Below the pieces are notes generated by a model that searched no databases, had not been told where the DNA came from, and worked only from the letters and a program-made list of their open reading frames with translations. Below are positions 1-9,939 of a stretch of DNA of 17,903 nucleotides, one piece after another; positions within the stretch are counted from its first letter, which is position 1; each line of letters opens with the position of its first letter. This stretch comes from Russula earlei (lineage: Eukaryota; Basidiomycota; Agaricomycetes; Russulales; Russulaceae). The stretch covers positions 1-17,903 of the forward strand of contig JAGFNK010000944.1 in NCBI GenBank assembly GCA_025769875.1, written 5' to 3'. The position numbers and the translations under genes are program-made.

Positions 1-319
1 CACCACAACACTTGAGTCAAAAACACTATGGGGCTGCCTCAAGACAGCCCATGGGTACAACATGAGGGAAAAATAATAGATATAGACCATGATTTTGAGT
101 TGTAATTCATCTAATACACATGTGGAGGTGGCTTGAGTCCAGCTCCACCAATTCTCACTCAAATCTCATGAAAACAATGGGGCTGCCTAGCCCTCATTCA
201 GGCGATTCAGGGACAATACATTTCATATGAATTGAAGCTGTTTTGAGGGAGATATTCATCCCGCATGTTTGAGGGGGTTTCTGCGCCGATTTGGGTGGAA
301 TTCAAGCTCTGCCAAGTGC
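1..319. other. Unassigned left flank, no gene seen
   Basis: I see no coding region, LTR terminus or RNA gene here. A short imperfect hairpin lies at about 31-50 (GGGCTG paired with CAGCCC), and the string ATGGGGCTGCCT occurs twice, near 28 and near 177. The integrase core expected upstream of the Pol fragment starting at about 320 is missing, so this is probably unrelated sequence joined to a truncated retroelement. Confidence 0.4.
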
Positions 320-793
320 GCTGAAAACGGCAATAAAGAAGGGGATCAAGTATGGTTGGAAGCCACAAATCTACAAACCACTCACCCAAAAGCAAAACTA
401 GCCCCTCGACGCTATGGACCATTCAAAGTCATCACTGCCTATCCAGTAAATGTTCGCCTTGAGCTACCAAAGTCCTGGAAGATACACCCGGTTTTTCACC
501 ACTCCCTGATTAAACCTTACAAAGAAACCATTGCCCACAGTCCTAACTTCTCAAACCCACCACCAATATTAGTCGAAGGAGAAGAACAATATGAAGTAGA
601 GCAGATCCTAAACTCTTGGCTCTCCCCAAACCGCAAAGGAATCCAATACCTAGTTAAATGGAAAGGGTACACTGCCGCAGAAAATACTTGGGAACCAGCA
701 TCTAACCTATCAAAAGTGCAATTATTTGTTAAAGACTTCCATCGGAAATACCTGAAGGCACTTAAAACGATTCCCACCAGGAGTAACCCCTAA
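320..793 (+). pseudogene. Ty3/gypsy chromovirus Pol, C-terminal fragment (GPY/F motif and chromodomain)
   Basis: This is the integrase C-terminus of a Ty3/gypsy retrotransposon, the part that in chromoviruses directs integration to heterochromatin. The open frame begins at an ATG at 269, but Pol-like sequence is only recognisable from about 335 (NKEGDQVWL). Counting from 269, the GPY/F motif RYGPF is at residues 48-52 and WKIHPVFH at 70-77. A chromodomain spans roughly residues 107-160, with QYEVEQIL, YLVKWKGY and NTWEP supplying the aromatic-cage positions. The frame stops cleanly at 793. The DDE integrase core, RNase H, RT and Gag are absent to the left, so this is the surviving 3' end of a truncated element. 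The downstream polypurine tract and LTR (1041 on) belong to the same element. It differs in sequence from the gypsy Pol at 16315-17903. Confidence 0.88.
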
Positions 794-1040
794 ACCAACA
801 ACTCTCATCATGACCTCTGTTGACGACTATCTTTATCCTTGTTACCAACGAACTTTTCAGAGAACCCCTGTGATCACATGCACTCAATCGACCACAACTA
901 TCCCCAAAGCAATCCATAGAACAAGAGAGAACTCCCCACAAATGAGCAGACTTTGACTTTTCATATGCAAACTACTCCACCTTCCAAAGAAACAAGTCCC
1001 TACCATTGCAGGAGCAACAGGTCTATAAAGAGGGGATGAA
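794..1040 (+). other. Gypsy 3' untranslated region with polypurine tract
   Basis: This non-coding spacer lies between the Pol stop codon and the LTR. Its last 14 bases (1027-1040, AAAGAGGGGATGAA) are purine-rich and end exactly where the LTR begins (TGTTATGAACC). That is the position and composition of the polypurine tract that primes plus-strand DNA synthesis. It ties the Pol fragment to the LTR as one element. Confidence 0.7.
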
Positions 1041-1311
1041 TGTTATGAACCAAGGCCAGGTCCTGGCCGTAGATTGTCCTATTTCACTCAAGAGAGACCT
1101 CTCTCACTTTGCATTGCCAACTCCCTTCCATTTTCTGGGCTATCCCTCCTGCGGTACAAGATATCGCTATTGCAAAGGCACTATAACATGACCAGGCACC
1201 CATTTCCTAATTGGGTAATCATTGCGTGGCAGCCACATGGTCACCCAGCCACCAAGAACCCGAAACAGCAGCACAAACTCTTAGAAAACTGTTGCATAAC
1301 TCATCTGACAT

Positions 1312-2140
1312 TGTTATGAACCAAGGCCAGGTCCTGGCCGTAGATTGCCCTATTTCACTCAAGAGAGACCTCTCTCACTTTGCATTGCCGACTCCCTTCC
1401 ATTTTCTGGGCTATCCCTCCTGCAGTACAAGATATCGCTATTGCAAAGGCACTATAACACGACCAGGCACCCGTTTCCTAATCGGGTAATCATTGCGTGG
1501 CAACCACATGGCCACCCAGCCACCAAGGACCCGAAACAGTGGCACAAACTCTTAGAAACTGTTGCATAAATCATCTGACGTCATCAAGGCTCCAATGACA
1601 TCATGGCTGACTGAGTGACTCCACAGTGACCTCATAGGCTCACTAAGTGCTCCACAGTGACATCATAATGATGTCATTGCTCCACAATGATCAGTAATGT
1701 GCTCAGTAAGCCTGAAACTTGACACAAGCAAGTTTATGCCTCTGTAGTCCTATTGGATGGTACCAAAGAGTCTAGAATAGTCCCAGTTCTTTGTAATTGA
1801 CCCTGTACACTGTATATAAGCCCCAATGAAGCATGGCAGTCATCAGACTGTCCATTTGTGATACTCTCATCTTCCTGGGTACTCCCCCGCGACCGCTCAG
1901 TTTAAAGATTCCCCTCGCCTCCAAGGTACTCTTCAATGACCGCTTTGTTTAAAGCCCTTTCATTGCACTGGCTTCTAACCTTCGCCTCTGCCTCCAGTTA
2001 CACATACCAGTCCCTATCTGGTATATTCTAGTCATTTGGCTCGTCCTCTTGTTCAATGCTGCCTACGCCGCGTACCGTCTGTTCCGACCCTTGCCCACCT
2101 GCTCCTGAGTCCTTAGTGATCAGCAGTACGTGTCTTGACA
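1312..2140 (+). mobile_element. Nested solo LTR of the same gypsy family
   Basis: This is a complete 829-bp LTR, TGTTATGAACC to TGTCTTGACA, flanked by the 5-bp direct repeat GACAT at 1307-1311 and 2141-2145. It inserted into an older LTR of its own family: the flanking pieces join at GACAT to give one continuous 830-bp LTR with the same order of sequence. No internal retroelement sequence remains, so the element presumably arrived full length and then lost its interior by LTR-LTR recombination. A TATA box lies at 1813-1820 and a conserved hairpin at 2004-2024. Confidence 0.9.
1813..1820 (+). promoter_or_regulatory. LTR TATA box (nested copy)
   Basis: TATATAAG lies in the middle of the nested LTR. 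About 30 bp downstream is a block, CAGTCATCAGACTGTCCATTT with small variation, that is shared with the other LTR family in this window. This is the likely U3/R promoter of the retroelement. Confidence 0.6.
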
Positions 2141-2377
2141 GACATCATCAAGGCTCCAATGACATCATGGCTGACTGAGCGACTCCACAGTGACCTCATA
2201 GGCTCACTAAGCACTCCACAGTGACATCATAATGATGTCATCGCTCCACAATGATCAGTAATGTGCTCAGTAAGCCTGAAACTTGACACAAGCAAGTTTA
2301 TGCCTCTGTAGTCCTATTGGATGGTACCAAAAGAGTCTAGAATAGTCCCAGTTCTTTGTAATCGACCCTGTACACTG

Positions 2378-2385
2378 TATATAAG
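2378..2385 (+). promoter_or_regulatory. LTR TATA box (outer copy)
   Basis: TATATAAG in the older LTR, in the same context as the box at 1813-1820. It is the presumed U3 promoter of the left gypsy element. Confidence 0.55.
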
Positions 2386-2704
2386 CCCCAATGAAGCATG
2401 GCAGTCATCAGACTGTCCATTTGTGATACTCTCATCTTCCTGGGTACTCCCCTGCAACCGCTCAGTCTAAAGTCCTCCCTCGTCTTCAAGGTACTCTTCA
2501 ACGACTGCCTTGTTTAAAGCCCCTTGCTGCACTGGCCTCTACTCTTTGCCTCTGCCTTCTGAAACACATACCAGTCCCCATCTGGTATCTCCTAGTCGTT
2601 TGGCTTGTCCGCTTGTTCAACGCCATTTACGCTGCGTACCATCTGTTCTGACCTTTGCCCACCTGCTCCTGAGTCCTTAGTGATCAGCAGTACGTGTCTT
2701 GACA

Positions 2705-3400
2705 CAACCAGTCCTCACCAACAGGTCTTCCTTTCCCTTTGTCTTTTGTCTTTGTCTTCCTCTCATCTCCCTTGCCCACATGTCCTTCTTCCTATCCTCC
2801 TTCCCTATCCTCTTTCTATCTCACACTCTCCTCTCAATGTCATCCCCTCACATCCCTCACTCTGTGCCTGGGAACTGCAACAATGGCTCAAGATGATCAC
2901 CATTGATGTCACTTGCCTCATCCTCACCCCTGCCGTGTGCATACATATGGACATGGATGATGCACACACAGATGTCATTGCCACTCAATCTGAGGGCTTG
3001 CTACCCATAGTGTCTTGGCCCTATGCTCTCAGACTTGCAGTCAGAGGAGTAGGGCTTTTGTGTTTAATTATCAGTAGCTACTATCTTGTCCAGTAGCTTA
3101 TCTGAGCAGCTCAGTGAATGAAATCAACTTTCTAGCATTTGCATTAACTCTCTTGTCTACCCAAGAACATTTCAACTGCCTCAAGATCTTCCTCCTTTTC
3201 CTTCAAGAACAAACACACACACACTCTTGCACACACATGTTGCATTCCAGGGCATGACCTTGCTCTCCCCTGCTCCCTTCAGCTCATACCCACCCTCAGA
3301 TCAAGGCCCACAGACTCTGTGTGCCCTGACCTGGCATGCTACACCTTTCATTAGCTCTGACTCCATTTCACCACTATGACTCCTTCCATCATATCTCCCT
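2705..3400. other. Intergenic stretch, nothing recognised
   Basis: This lies between the outer gypsy LTR and the possible last exon at 3401-3545. On the plus strand it is pyrimidine-rich at 2725-2860 and carries an (AC)6 microsatellite at 3213-3224. An open plus-strand frame of 163 codons starting at 2605 begins inside the LTR and resembles no known protein, so I do not call it a gene. If the minus-strand gene proposed at 3401-15231 is real, this would be its 3' flank. I found no AATAAA for that strand here. Confidence 0.35.
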
Positions 3401-3545
3401 TTAGTACCCCCTCCTGTATATAAACTGTTTAGCTGTATTCTGAAAAGAAAATGTCTTTGTGACCCAATCACCTCTGCCTGAGAAAAGCAAGAAGCATCAA
3501 CAGTCATGTGAACTACTTACTCTCTCCTCTCTCTGTTCTTTCCTT
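3401..3545 (-). pseudogene. Possible 3' exons of an unrecognised gene split by nested elements
   Basis: Read on the minus strand, 3545-3521 continues a frame entering from the spacer fragments at 4519-4513 and 13679-13651. It meets a good intron, with GTAAGT donor at 3520-3515, a pyrimidine-rich tract and CAG acceptor ending at 3478 (43 nt). It then runs through 26 codons to TAA at 3403-3401. The tail is protein-like (for example RGDWVTKTF and AKQFIYRRGY) but I do not recognise it. The frame joins the open frame at 14644-15231 only if the LTR at 3551-4512, the copia element and the LTR at 13680-14643 are removed. An alternative acceptor exists 4 nt downstream. Chance openness over such short pieces is possible, so this is a hypothesis. 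Confidence 0.4.
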
Positions 3546-4237
3546 GGACCTGTCATGAACCATTTCCTGGAGAGAGCCCTTGAAGGACCCTTCCATATTA
3601 GAGGAAAGGGGGGCTCTATGGTGGCACCCTGTTCACATGGCCAAAAGGGGTGAGCAGAGGTGTCCACAATATTGCACATGCATTGTTGTGTGATTGATTC
3701 TAGGCACAATTGACATACAGCAAGCCCTACTTGTTGGTACTCTATCTAGCATTAAAGGACAACACTAGAAGCCTTCTAAAGATCCTCTAAGGCGACCCTA
3801 GAATCCCCATATTGAAGACTGAAGAGGATACTATAGGCATTAGAACACATTATTAGACTAACTCAAATAACCTTAGAATGAACTATAAGGTGATACTAGG
3901 GACCTTAATACTAATATTAGGGTCGACTCTAAACACCCTAATAGAACCTTATAAGGGGTCTTATAAGGAACACCTCCTCACTGTCAAATACTCCAAGTCT
4001 CTGAATGACAAGCCCTAAACTAACTTATAGCAAATGAATCGTGTGCTTCACATGTGCACTAAGCAGTGAACACATGGACTCTGAAGGCCTTTACTCATCC
4101 TTGAGGGCCCCCTTACTCAGCAGCTTACTGAGCATGACTGAGCATGCTTACTGAGCATTCCCCAATGTCTTACTCATCCCCCATTGTGCTTGATAACAAG
4201 GTTATGACTTGTACTCTTTATAGTAATTCCCTTGTAG

Positions 4238-4256
4238 TATATAAGTACTCAATAAA
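4238..4256 (+). promoter_or_regulatory. TATA box and AATAAA of LTR1
   Basis: TATATAAG (4238-4245) is followed closely by AATAAA (4251-4256), then the block shared with the other LTR family. A promoter with a closely spaced poly(A) signal is expected at a U3/R boundary. The inverted copy has the same pair at 13949-13956 and 13938-13943. Confidence 0.55.
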
Positions 4257-4377
4257 GTGGCAGACAGTCTTCAGAATGTCCATTTTATTTGTGGCACTCC
4301 TATTACAGAGGGTACTCCTTTGTGACTGCCCTATCTAGTATCCTGGTGCTCTCCTTCCATGACCACCTCTCACAGCC

Positions 4378-4400
4378 AGTACCAGTCCCTCTCTGGTACT
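4378..4400 (+). other. Conserved LTR hairpin
   Basis: AGTACCAG (4378-4385) and CTGGTACT (4393-4400) form a perfect 8-bp stem with a 7-nt loop, TCCCTCT. The other LTR family keeps the same element with loop TCCCTAT at 2004-2024. It lies downstream of the presumed transcription start, so it would be in the transcript. Its role is unknown. Confidence 0.55.
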
Positions 4401-4524
4401 TGCTACTTGTTTGGACTGTACTCTTTGCTAACTTCATCTTAGAACTTAGTTGACTTGTCTCCAAGCTACTCCCTCACTCTTGAACTGGATTGTTCAACAG
4501 TGAGTCTTGACAGGACCAGTCAGC

Positions 4525-4909
4525 TGTTGCGCAGCATAGAGCACAGCTAACAGGCCAAGCAACCCACCTTAGAGGTTGTGCTAATGCTCAAGTGATATTG
4601 GGGTGTAGAGCAATGTGTATACTTGTCTACATGCATGGTATTTATACCTCTATGACCCAGGGCTGTTCCTAAGTCCAAAAGAGGTGACTACAGGTGTCCA
4701 CTATATCGTGCACTCAGTGACGTGTGATGTGGAAATGTTCTAGATGCAGCATAAGGCTGCATCTTGTGATAGATAGCGTAGTATGCGTAACCCTATTGCC
4801 ATAAGCGCATATACTAAAGTTCTGTCTAACATGTAACATCTATGAGCGGATCTTGAACCTTGTATGAAGGTCTTCGCCTTCTTTGATCCATTCAGGTTCC
4901 GGTTCAACA
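4525..4909 (-). repeat. Copia 3' LTR (left copy)
   Basis: 385 bp, TG...CA. It is uninterrupted and therefore gives the empty-site sequence for the hAT insertion in its partner. By eye it differs from the right copy at 17 bases plus two single-base indels. Thirteen of the 17 fall at CpG-derived dinucleotides. Confidence 0.93.
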
Positions 4910-4918
4910 CTCCCCCTT
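4910..4918 (-). promoter_or_regulatory. Copia polypurine tract
   Basis: On the minus strand the sequence AAGGGGGAG directly abuts the start of the 3' LTR (TGTTGAACC). It is the expected primer for plus-strand DNA synthesis. Confidence 0.8.
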
Positions 4919-4958
4919 GCTAAGTGCATCGGTAGATGCCGTGAGCATTTTCCCACAT

Positions 4959-5909
4959 TCAGGGGTAGAACATTAGTCCTAGTTGCTCCCTGAATTTGAG
5001 GAACTTGACGCGACCAAGGTTCTTGGTGAACATGTCAGCTGGGTTGTTAGCCCCTTTAATAAAGAATAGCTTCACCTATTTATTTTGTATGACTTCACGA
5101 ATGAAGTGATAGTGCAAGTCAATGTGTTTGATGTGCTTTTCTTGCACAGGGTTGGAGGCTAAGAATATTGAGCCTTGGTTATCACCAAACAGTGGGATGG
5201 GAGCAAGATTGATGACAAGTTCTGTTAGTAAGGATTTAATCCAAACTAACTGTCTGCTCATGTCAGAGAGCGACATATACTTGGCTTCAGTGGAAGAGAG
5301 CGTGACTGTTTTCTGCACTTGTGAGTTCCACGAAAATATTGCTCCAGCCAGGTTCACCATATAGCCTGTAGTGGACTTCCGATTTGTTGGATCAGAAGCC
5401 CAGTCAGAGTCGGCATATGCCATTAGGCCACCATTAGATGGTCCATCATAGACCAAGGCATAATTGGCGGTTCCCAAGAGGTATCGGCAAATGTAGAATG
5501 CTCGATTTAAATGATCCTCTGAGGGATTGGCAGCGTGTTGTGACAACTTTGTGACAGAAAAGGCTATGTCTGAATGCGTTCCAAGCATTATGTATAGGAG
5601 TGATCCTATAACTTGCTGGAATTTTGACTGCAAGGCTGGGTCAGCAGTGGAAGTGTTGGGAGAGGGGTGATAGCCCTCTGGTAGCGGAGTAGGAGCAGGG
5701 TTTGCATTAAGCAAGTCAAAACGCTGCAGCACTTTCTTTAGATATTCGGTCTGGTCCAGGTGTATCTGGCCGGACTTGCGTTGAATGCGCATGTGTAGAA
5801 ATTCTTGGGCATTGCCCAGATCTTGACATTCCCAGAGCTTCATGAAGCGCTCCTTGGTTTTATTGATTTTTTTTTTTGTCTGCTCCAAAGAAGAGCACAT
5901 CATCAACAT
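4959..5909 (-). pseudogene. Copia RT C-terminus and RNase H
   Basis: This is the end of the copia polyprotein: the thumb/connection part of reverse transcriptase, then RNase H, which degrades the RNA strand of the RNA:DNA hybrid. Recognisable motifs are AYADSDWASDP, SSTEAKYMSL and FGDNQG, which supply the acidic D, E and D residues. The open frame stops at 5076-5078 (TAG after VIQNK). Reading past it gives a normal copia tail (GANNPADMFTKNL...) to a TGA at 4961-4959, so the TAG looks like a CAG to TAG nonsense change. The frame is shifted from the preceding RT segment at an A11 run (5867-5877). Confidence 0.9.
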
Positions 5910-6810
5910 AGACGATGGCTATGATGCTCTTGTCTTTACTAACAAAGTGCCCAGAGTCAGACATAAGGTGAATAAGGCTGAGCGAGGTTATGGACTTGTC
6001 AAGGGCTTTCCACCATGCAAGTGCCGCTTGTTTGAGTCCATATATTGTGCGTTTAAGGTGCATGACTTTACGCTCTTGGCCTTTTATTTTGAAGCCCTCA
6101 GGCTGCTCCATATAGAGCTCTTCATAAAGCTCACCATAGAGAAAGGCAGTCTTGACATCTAGTCCGCTAATGTGCCAGTTTTTGAGCGCTGTGAGCGCAA
6201 TCATCAGGTGGACTGTCTCAAACCGTACCATGGGTGAGAATATTTCATCATAGTCAATGCCTTCTACTTGGGAGAAGCCTTTGGCAACTAGTCTGGCTTT
6301 TTTACAACCAGCAGACTTAAGGTCAAATACCCATCTATTTTTGATTATTTTGCGATCCTTGGGAGGATCGACTAGTTTGAAGACTTTGCGTCTGCAGAGG
6401 GATTCCAACTCCTTGTGACAAGCATCTTTCCACTCCTTTTGGAGTTCACTTGGCATTCGCAGAATGTCCCTAAAGGTCCATTCATGAATCTTTGCAGTAT
6501 CAGGTGCTTCCGAACTTAGTGGAACTGCTTGGGTGAGCAGATAGTTCAGAAGTTTGACTCCCCCTTCCCTTGCAAGACGTAGAATGTCTTCTACCTCATC
6601 CTCAGAGGCTTGTGGTGGTTGATTGTCAAGGACGACAGGAGTGTAAGGGCCTGGTGCGGCCGATCCTGATGTACTATCCTCACCGGAGCTACCGGGTTGG
6701 TTTTCTGTCATTGTTCTCCATGTGCATGTTTGCCGAACGTCTTTTTCCACTTCTGTGGGGTGTCTGCGTTCACCATAGACGTTGCCAGGACAGGTAGGTA
6801 CTTTCCTCAA
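5860..6810 (-). pseudogene. Copia reverse transcriptase
   Basis: RNA-dependent DNA polymerase domain of the copia polyprotein (RVT_2 type). Motifs in order are KNRWVFDLK, RLVAKGFSQVEGIDY, LDVKTAFLYGEL (first catalytic Asp), RTIYGLKQA and YVDD (5910-5899, catalytic Asp pair). All catalytic residues appear present. The first 60 or so residues are the linker from integrase, where another frame change near 6900-6990 separates this segment from the integrase frame. The frame runs off at the A11 tract just after YVDDVLFFGAD and continues in another frame below 5909. A programmed slip seems unlikely given the many other lesions. Confidence 0.92.
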
Positions 6811-7836
6811 CCGCTGAGACCTTTGAAGAGGTACAGGTTCTTCAACAGGAGGAGGGGATGGTGTAGGAGGGATGGGTGTTTGCTCATGTTCCTCTTCTTC
6901 TGGTGCCTGTATAGGCTGCTCATCGTCCTCACTTTTAATTGTAGGGAATGGGTCATCAACACCAGGAATGGTGTCTTCAACAGGTGTTGCAGTAGTTCCT
7001 CACATGGTTCATTAATCCGCGTGGTACCTTTAGTGCACGCTTTGTTGCATTTGGGGTATAGGGTCTCATCATACAGGGCGGTAGCATTTGTGTAAAGCAT
7101 GTTATTTGGGAGCCTCATGAAGAGTGAGGCTTTGATCACCTCAGTATGACCAAGGTAGATCATTAGCTCGCTTTTAGGCAAAAGCTTGTTGACTTGATGC
7201 TTTTCTGGTATATGCACATATGCACCGCAACCAAATACTCTGAGGTGTGAGATATCAGGAACCTCATTCTTTAGGGCTTCAAAGGGTGTACGCCATTGAA
7301 GGTGTCTGGCAGGTGTCCTATTGTAACAGTGTGTCCCATGATTCACTGCAAATTCCCACCAGGAGGGAGGTAGACAAGCTTCAAGGCGCATTGCCTGAGC
7401 TTTGTCCATTACAGTGCGCATAAAGCGCTCTGCGCGTCCATTCCGTTGTGGAGTGTATGGGGCGCTTTGCAGGATTTTAATTCCTTCGTCCTTTAGGACA
7501 TTATCAAAGGCCTCGGACTTGTACTCTCCGCCAGCATCAGACATCCACTCTCTAATTCCTGCTTTGTATTGGTTCTTGACCATAGCAAGGAATTGCTTGA
7601 CGGCCATTATGGTCAACATTTTATTTTTTAGGAGTGTGATCCATGCATAGGAGGAATAATCATCAATGAAGCTGATGAAATATTCGTACTTATGATATGA
7701 CTTCACAGGAAACTCTTAAGATCCGAGTGAATATGCTCAAATGGTGCGGAAGCACGAGTTTCAGAAGGGGGGTGTGCAGATGCAGGCATTTTGCCTTGCA
7801 CGCAGCCAGGACATACCGGCTGTTCCTGAGGGATTT
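6807..7836 (-). pseudogene. Copia integrase catalytic core
   Basis: DDE integrase that joins element cDNA to the target. The open frame 7706-6807 contains FIDDYSSYAW, then SDAGGEY with the second catalytic Asp at 7538-7536, and NGRAERFM with the catalytic Glu at 7430-7428, an exact D35E spacing. LRVFGCGAYVHIP follows. The first catalytic Asp (HSDLK) and the zinc-finger cysteines (CPGCVQGKM) lie at about 7710-7810 in another frame, so at least one frameshift separates them from the rest. The C-terminal linker also changes frame near 6900-6990. Confidence 0.9.
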
Positions 7837-8970
7837 TCAGGTCCTCACAGGGAGACCCTTGGTATGTGTCTTTGCACATGTTATGACATCCTTAGATGGG
7901 TGGCCAAGGCGTCGGTGAATGACATTATAATCTACCGTGTAGATAAGGGAATGCACTTGCGTGCTTTCAATTGAGGCATCTAACCAATACATGGTTTGAC
8001 CCGGGAATAAGGGGTAAGAGGACAGGATTATACGTCCATCCTCTCGTAGGGAAATATGTCTATTATTCCCTAATGCATGCATCCCTTGTTGTAAAAACTC
8101 CCCCATAGATAATATCCGAGTGTTAATCTTCGGAATATAGAGAACAGGAGAAATGCACGTGACAACCATTTTAGAGTTGACAGTGTGTCGAAGCAACACA
8201 GCGCCTTTGCCTTCCACATATATTGTGTTATCGGCAGTTTTAACAGGGGATCTTTCGTGTGGCAAAGCCGGCATATACTCTATAAAGTCTTTTATTTTGA
8301 AGGTGAAGTGTGCTGACGCACCAGAGTCTAGGAGCCATAAGGATCCCATTTTACTCAAGTCGTGCTTTCCTCTACATCTCGAACAATTGGTGTTACATTC
8401 ACTATGCAGGGAACTACTTCCTGTGCTAATTTGTACATTGTGAGATACAAGCGAACACTTATTAGACATATCTAGCCTGCTTTGGGGCTGGGGAGATGCT
8501 AAAAGGTTCTTTAGCGAGTGAAAGGAGAGAGGGAGGCGCACGCACGCTTTGTTATCTTCAGGGTTGCTGCCCCAATCAAGCGCTTCATCTGATGGGGTCG
8601 GAGCACGCTCAGGGGTGGCAGCACCTTCTGGGATACCGTCATATATGTCAAATAAATCCGACGTATTTGTTTGCGTGAAGTTGCCATCGTCCTGGTCCAT
8701 AGGCTCAGGGACAGGCGACAGTAGTTTGACTGCACTTGATGAGGCAGCGGATTGAGTTGAGATCCGCTGCTCGAGGGTCTTGACTGTCTGTATAGTGGGG
8801 GTTACCCCAAGATCATCAGCAAGATCAAGCACTTTGTTTAAGGCCTTGTAAGGGCCATGAGTGCGTTTGCGAGGGTCAGTCACAGTTGGGACGGTACGTT
8901 GTTGGATCCCCAAGGGACCCAGATGGGTGATAGTGGTAATGGTCGGGAGTGGGAGTGCGGCAACGTCCAC
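7837..8970 (-). pseudogene. Copia Gag C-terminal linker, aspartic protease and GAG-pre-integrase region
   Basis: A 377-codon open frame. Residues 1-190 are a Ser/Pro/Asp-rich linker. A cysteine-rich CNTNCSRCRGKHDL stretch precedes the protease. The protease signature SLWLLDSGASAHFT has its catalytic Asp at 8328-8326 (residue 215). The GAG-pre-integrase histidine motif HRRLGHPS is at about 7918-7895. The frame runs off just before the CPGC half of the integrase zinc finger. The protease cleaves the polyprotein; the active-site residues look intact. Confidence 0.88.
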
Positions 8971-9788
8971 AATATGAGAGTGTCCGGGACCATGGCTTTG
9001 ATTGGCTTTCTCCTTGCCTTTCCCTTTTCCTTTGCCACTGCACTTACCGCGCTGGCGCTTGTCCTTATCTTCATGCGCTTGGGCTTATTGCCCTGCTGCT
9101 GATTGGAGAAGGAGGGTCACCGTGCTTGCGCTTGACAGCTGAAAGCTTCTGCGCCTGTGCTTCTTGCTTGTTCCAATTGATCTCAGTTTGATATTGAGAG
9201 ACATAGCCTCTCGGACGTCCTTAGCATTAAGGTCGGCCATTCATAGTTCTGAGTAACAATGTGGACAAGCATTTCCCATTTCTGGGGAATGGCAGCAAGC
9301 ATGATGAGTGCCTGAAGGTGTCAGGGATGTGAAGGGAGGAGCGGTAAGACGCTGGAATGCAGCGTGTATCCGATCCATTTGTGGGCCAGGATGTTGGCTC
9401 GGGTTAATGCGAATGGAATGGCTTCTTTGAAGTCCTTATAGATACTCTGGTAGTCGCCATGCCATAAAGGGTTCAAGGCGATTCCAGAGTTTCGCACTAT
9501 CCAAAGACGAGATCTTGTTGGATCGCGATGCTCGATCTAAGGACCATATGACCGACTGCCATATCATTTCCTTTGTTCCATTTCTCAGGGCTGCATGCAG
9601 CCTGGGCAGCAATCTCTTCAGCAAGAGGCGCCTGAGGAAGTCCAGGAAGGTGGCAGTTCAAATGTGCCATTGCAATAACCCCACAGTCCAACGGACATGA
9701 GGTAGGCTTTCATAGCCTTTGACCAAATACCATAGTTTGCACCATCAAGGATGGGGACAACAGGGGCAGAGGGTTGAGATGACGACAT
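8960..9788 (-). pseudogene. Copia Gag N-terminus, multiply frameshifted
   Basis: The Gag start is the ATG at 9788-9786 (MSSSQPSAP). It is followed by ILDGANYGIWSKAM, the N-terminal motif of copia Gag proteins of the DUF4219/UBN2 type. The frame breaks near 9660 and is picked up in another frame (EKWNKGNDMAVGH), then again (DSAKLWNRLE). Several more changes follow through 9440-9200. A Lys/Gly-rich nucleocapsid-like stretch lies at about 9070-8990 and leads into the frame at 8970. I count at least four frame changes, so no functional capsid protein can be made. Confidence 0.82.
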
Positions 9789-9939
9789 ATGCTGTTAGAA
9801 AGGGGCTTAGAGGTCGTCAGTAAGAGTATTGTATTCAAACAAGCCGACATAGTCTCCCCATAGGGTAGACTAGCTCGCCGCAGCATGCAGGCTTCAGGGA
9901 TGCTTCGCCATCATTGCAGCCGATGAAGGCGCATGGCTT

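Larger units (their letters stand above)
1041..2704 (+). repeat. 3' LTR of the left Ty3/gypsy element, split by a nested LTR
   Basis: The LTR is 830 bp in two pieces, 1041-1311 and 2146-2704, interrupted by a younger copy of itself. It starts TGTTATGAACC and ends TGTCTTGACA, the usual TG...CA form. It follows a polypurine tract, so I call it the 3' LTR of the element whose chromodomain is at 320-793. The 5 bp before it (ATGAA) and after it (CAACC) do not match, as expected if the 5' LTR lies outside the window or is lost. A TATA box lies at 2378-2385. Many differences from the nested copy are CpG transitions. Confidence 0.85.
3551..4512 (+). mobile_element. Solo LTR, second gypsy-like family (LTR1)
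   Basis: A 962-bp LTR starts TGTCATGAACC and ends GTCTTGACA, with the 5-bp direct repeat GGACC at 3546-3550 and 4513-4517. Perfect target duplication with no internal domain makes it a solo LTR. It has a TATA box (4238-4245), an AATAAA (4251-4256) and a conserved hairpin (4378-4400). A diverged copy lies inverted at 13680-14643. Its ends and the block after the TATA box resemble the family at 1041-2704, so the two families are related. Confidence 0.9.

Noticed and set aside
1041..1569. Simple tandem duplication of about 271 bp
   Set aside because: The GACAT target duplication and the continuation at 2146 show it is an LTR nested within an LTR.
2605..3096. A 163-codon plus-strand frame
   Set aside because: It starts inside the outer gypsy LTR, is Ser/Pro/Leu-rich because the DNA is pyrimidine-rich, and shows no recognisable motif.
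3213..3224. AC repeat as a functional element
   Set aside because: It is only six units of a common dinucleotide microsatellite.
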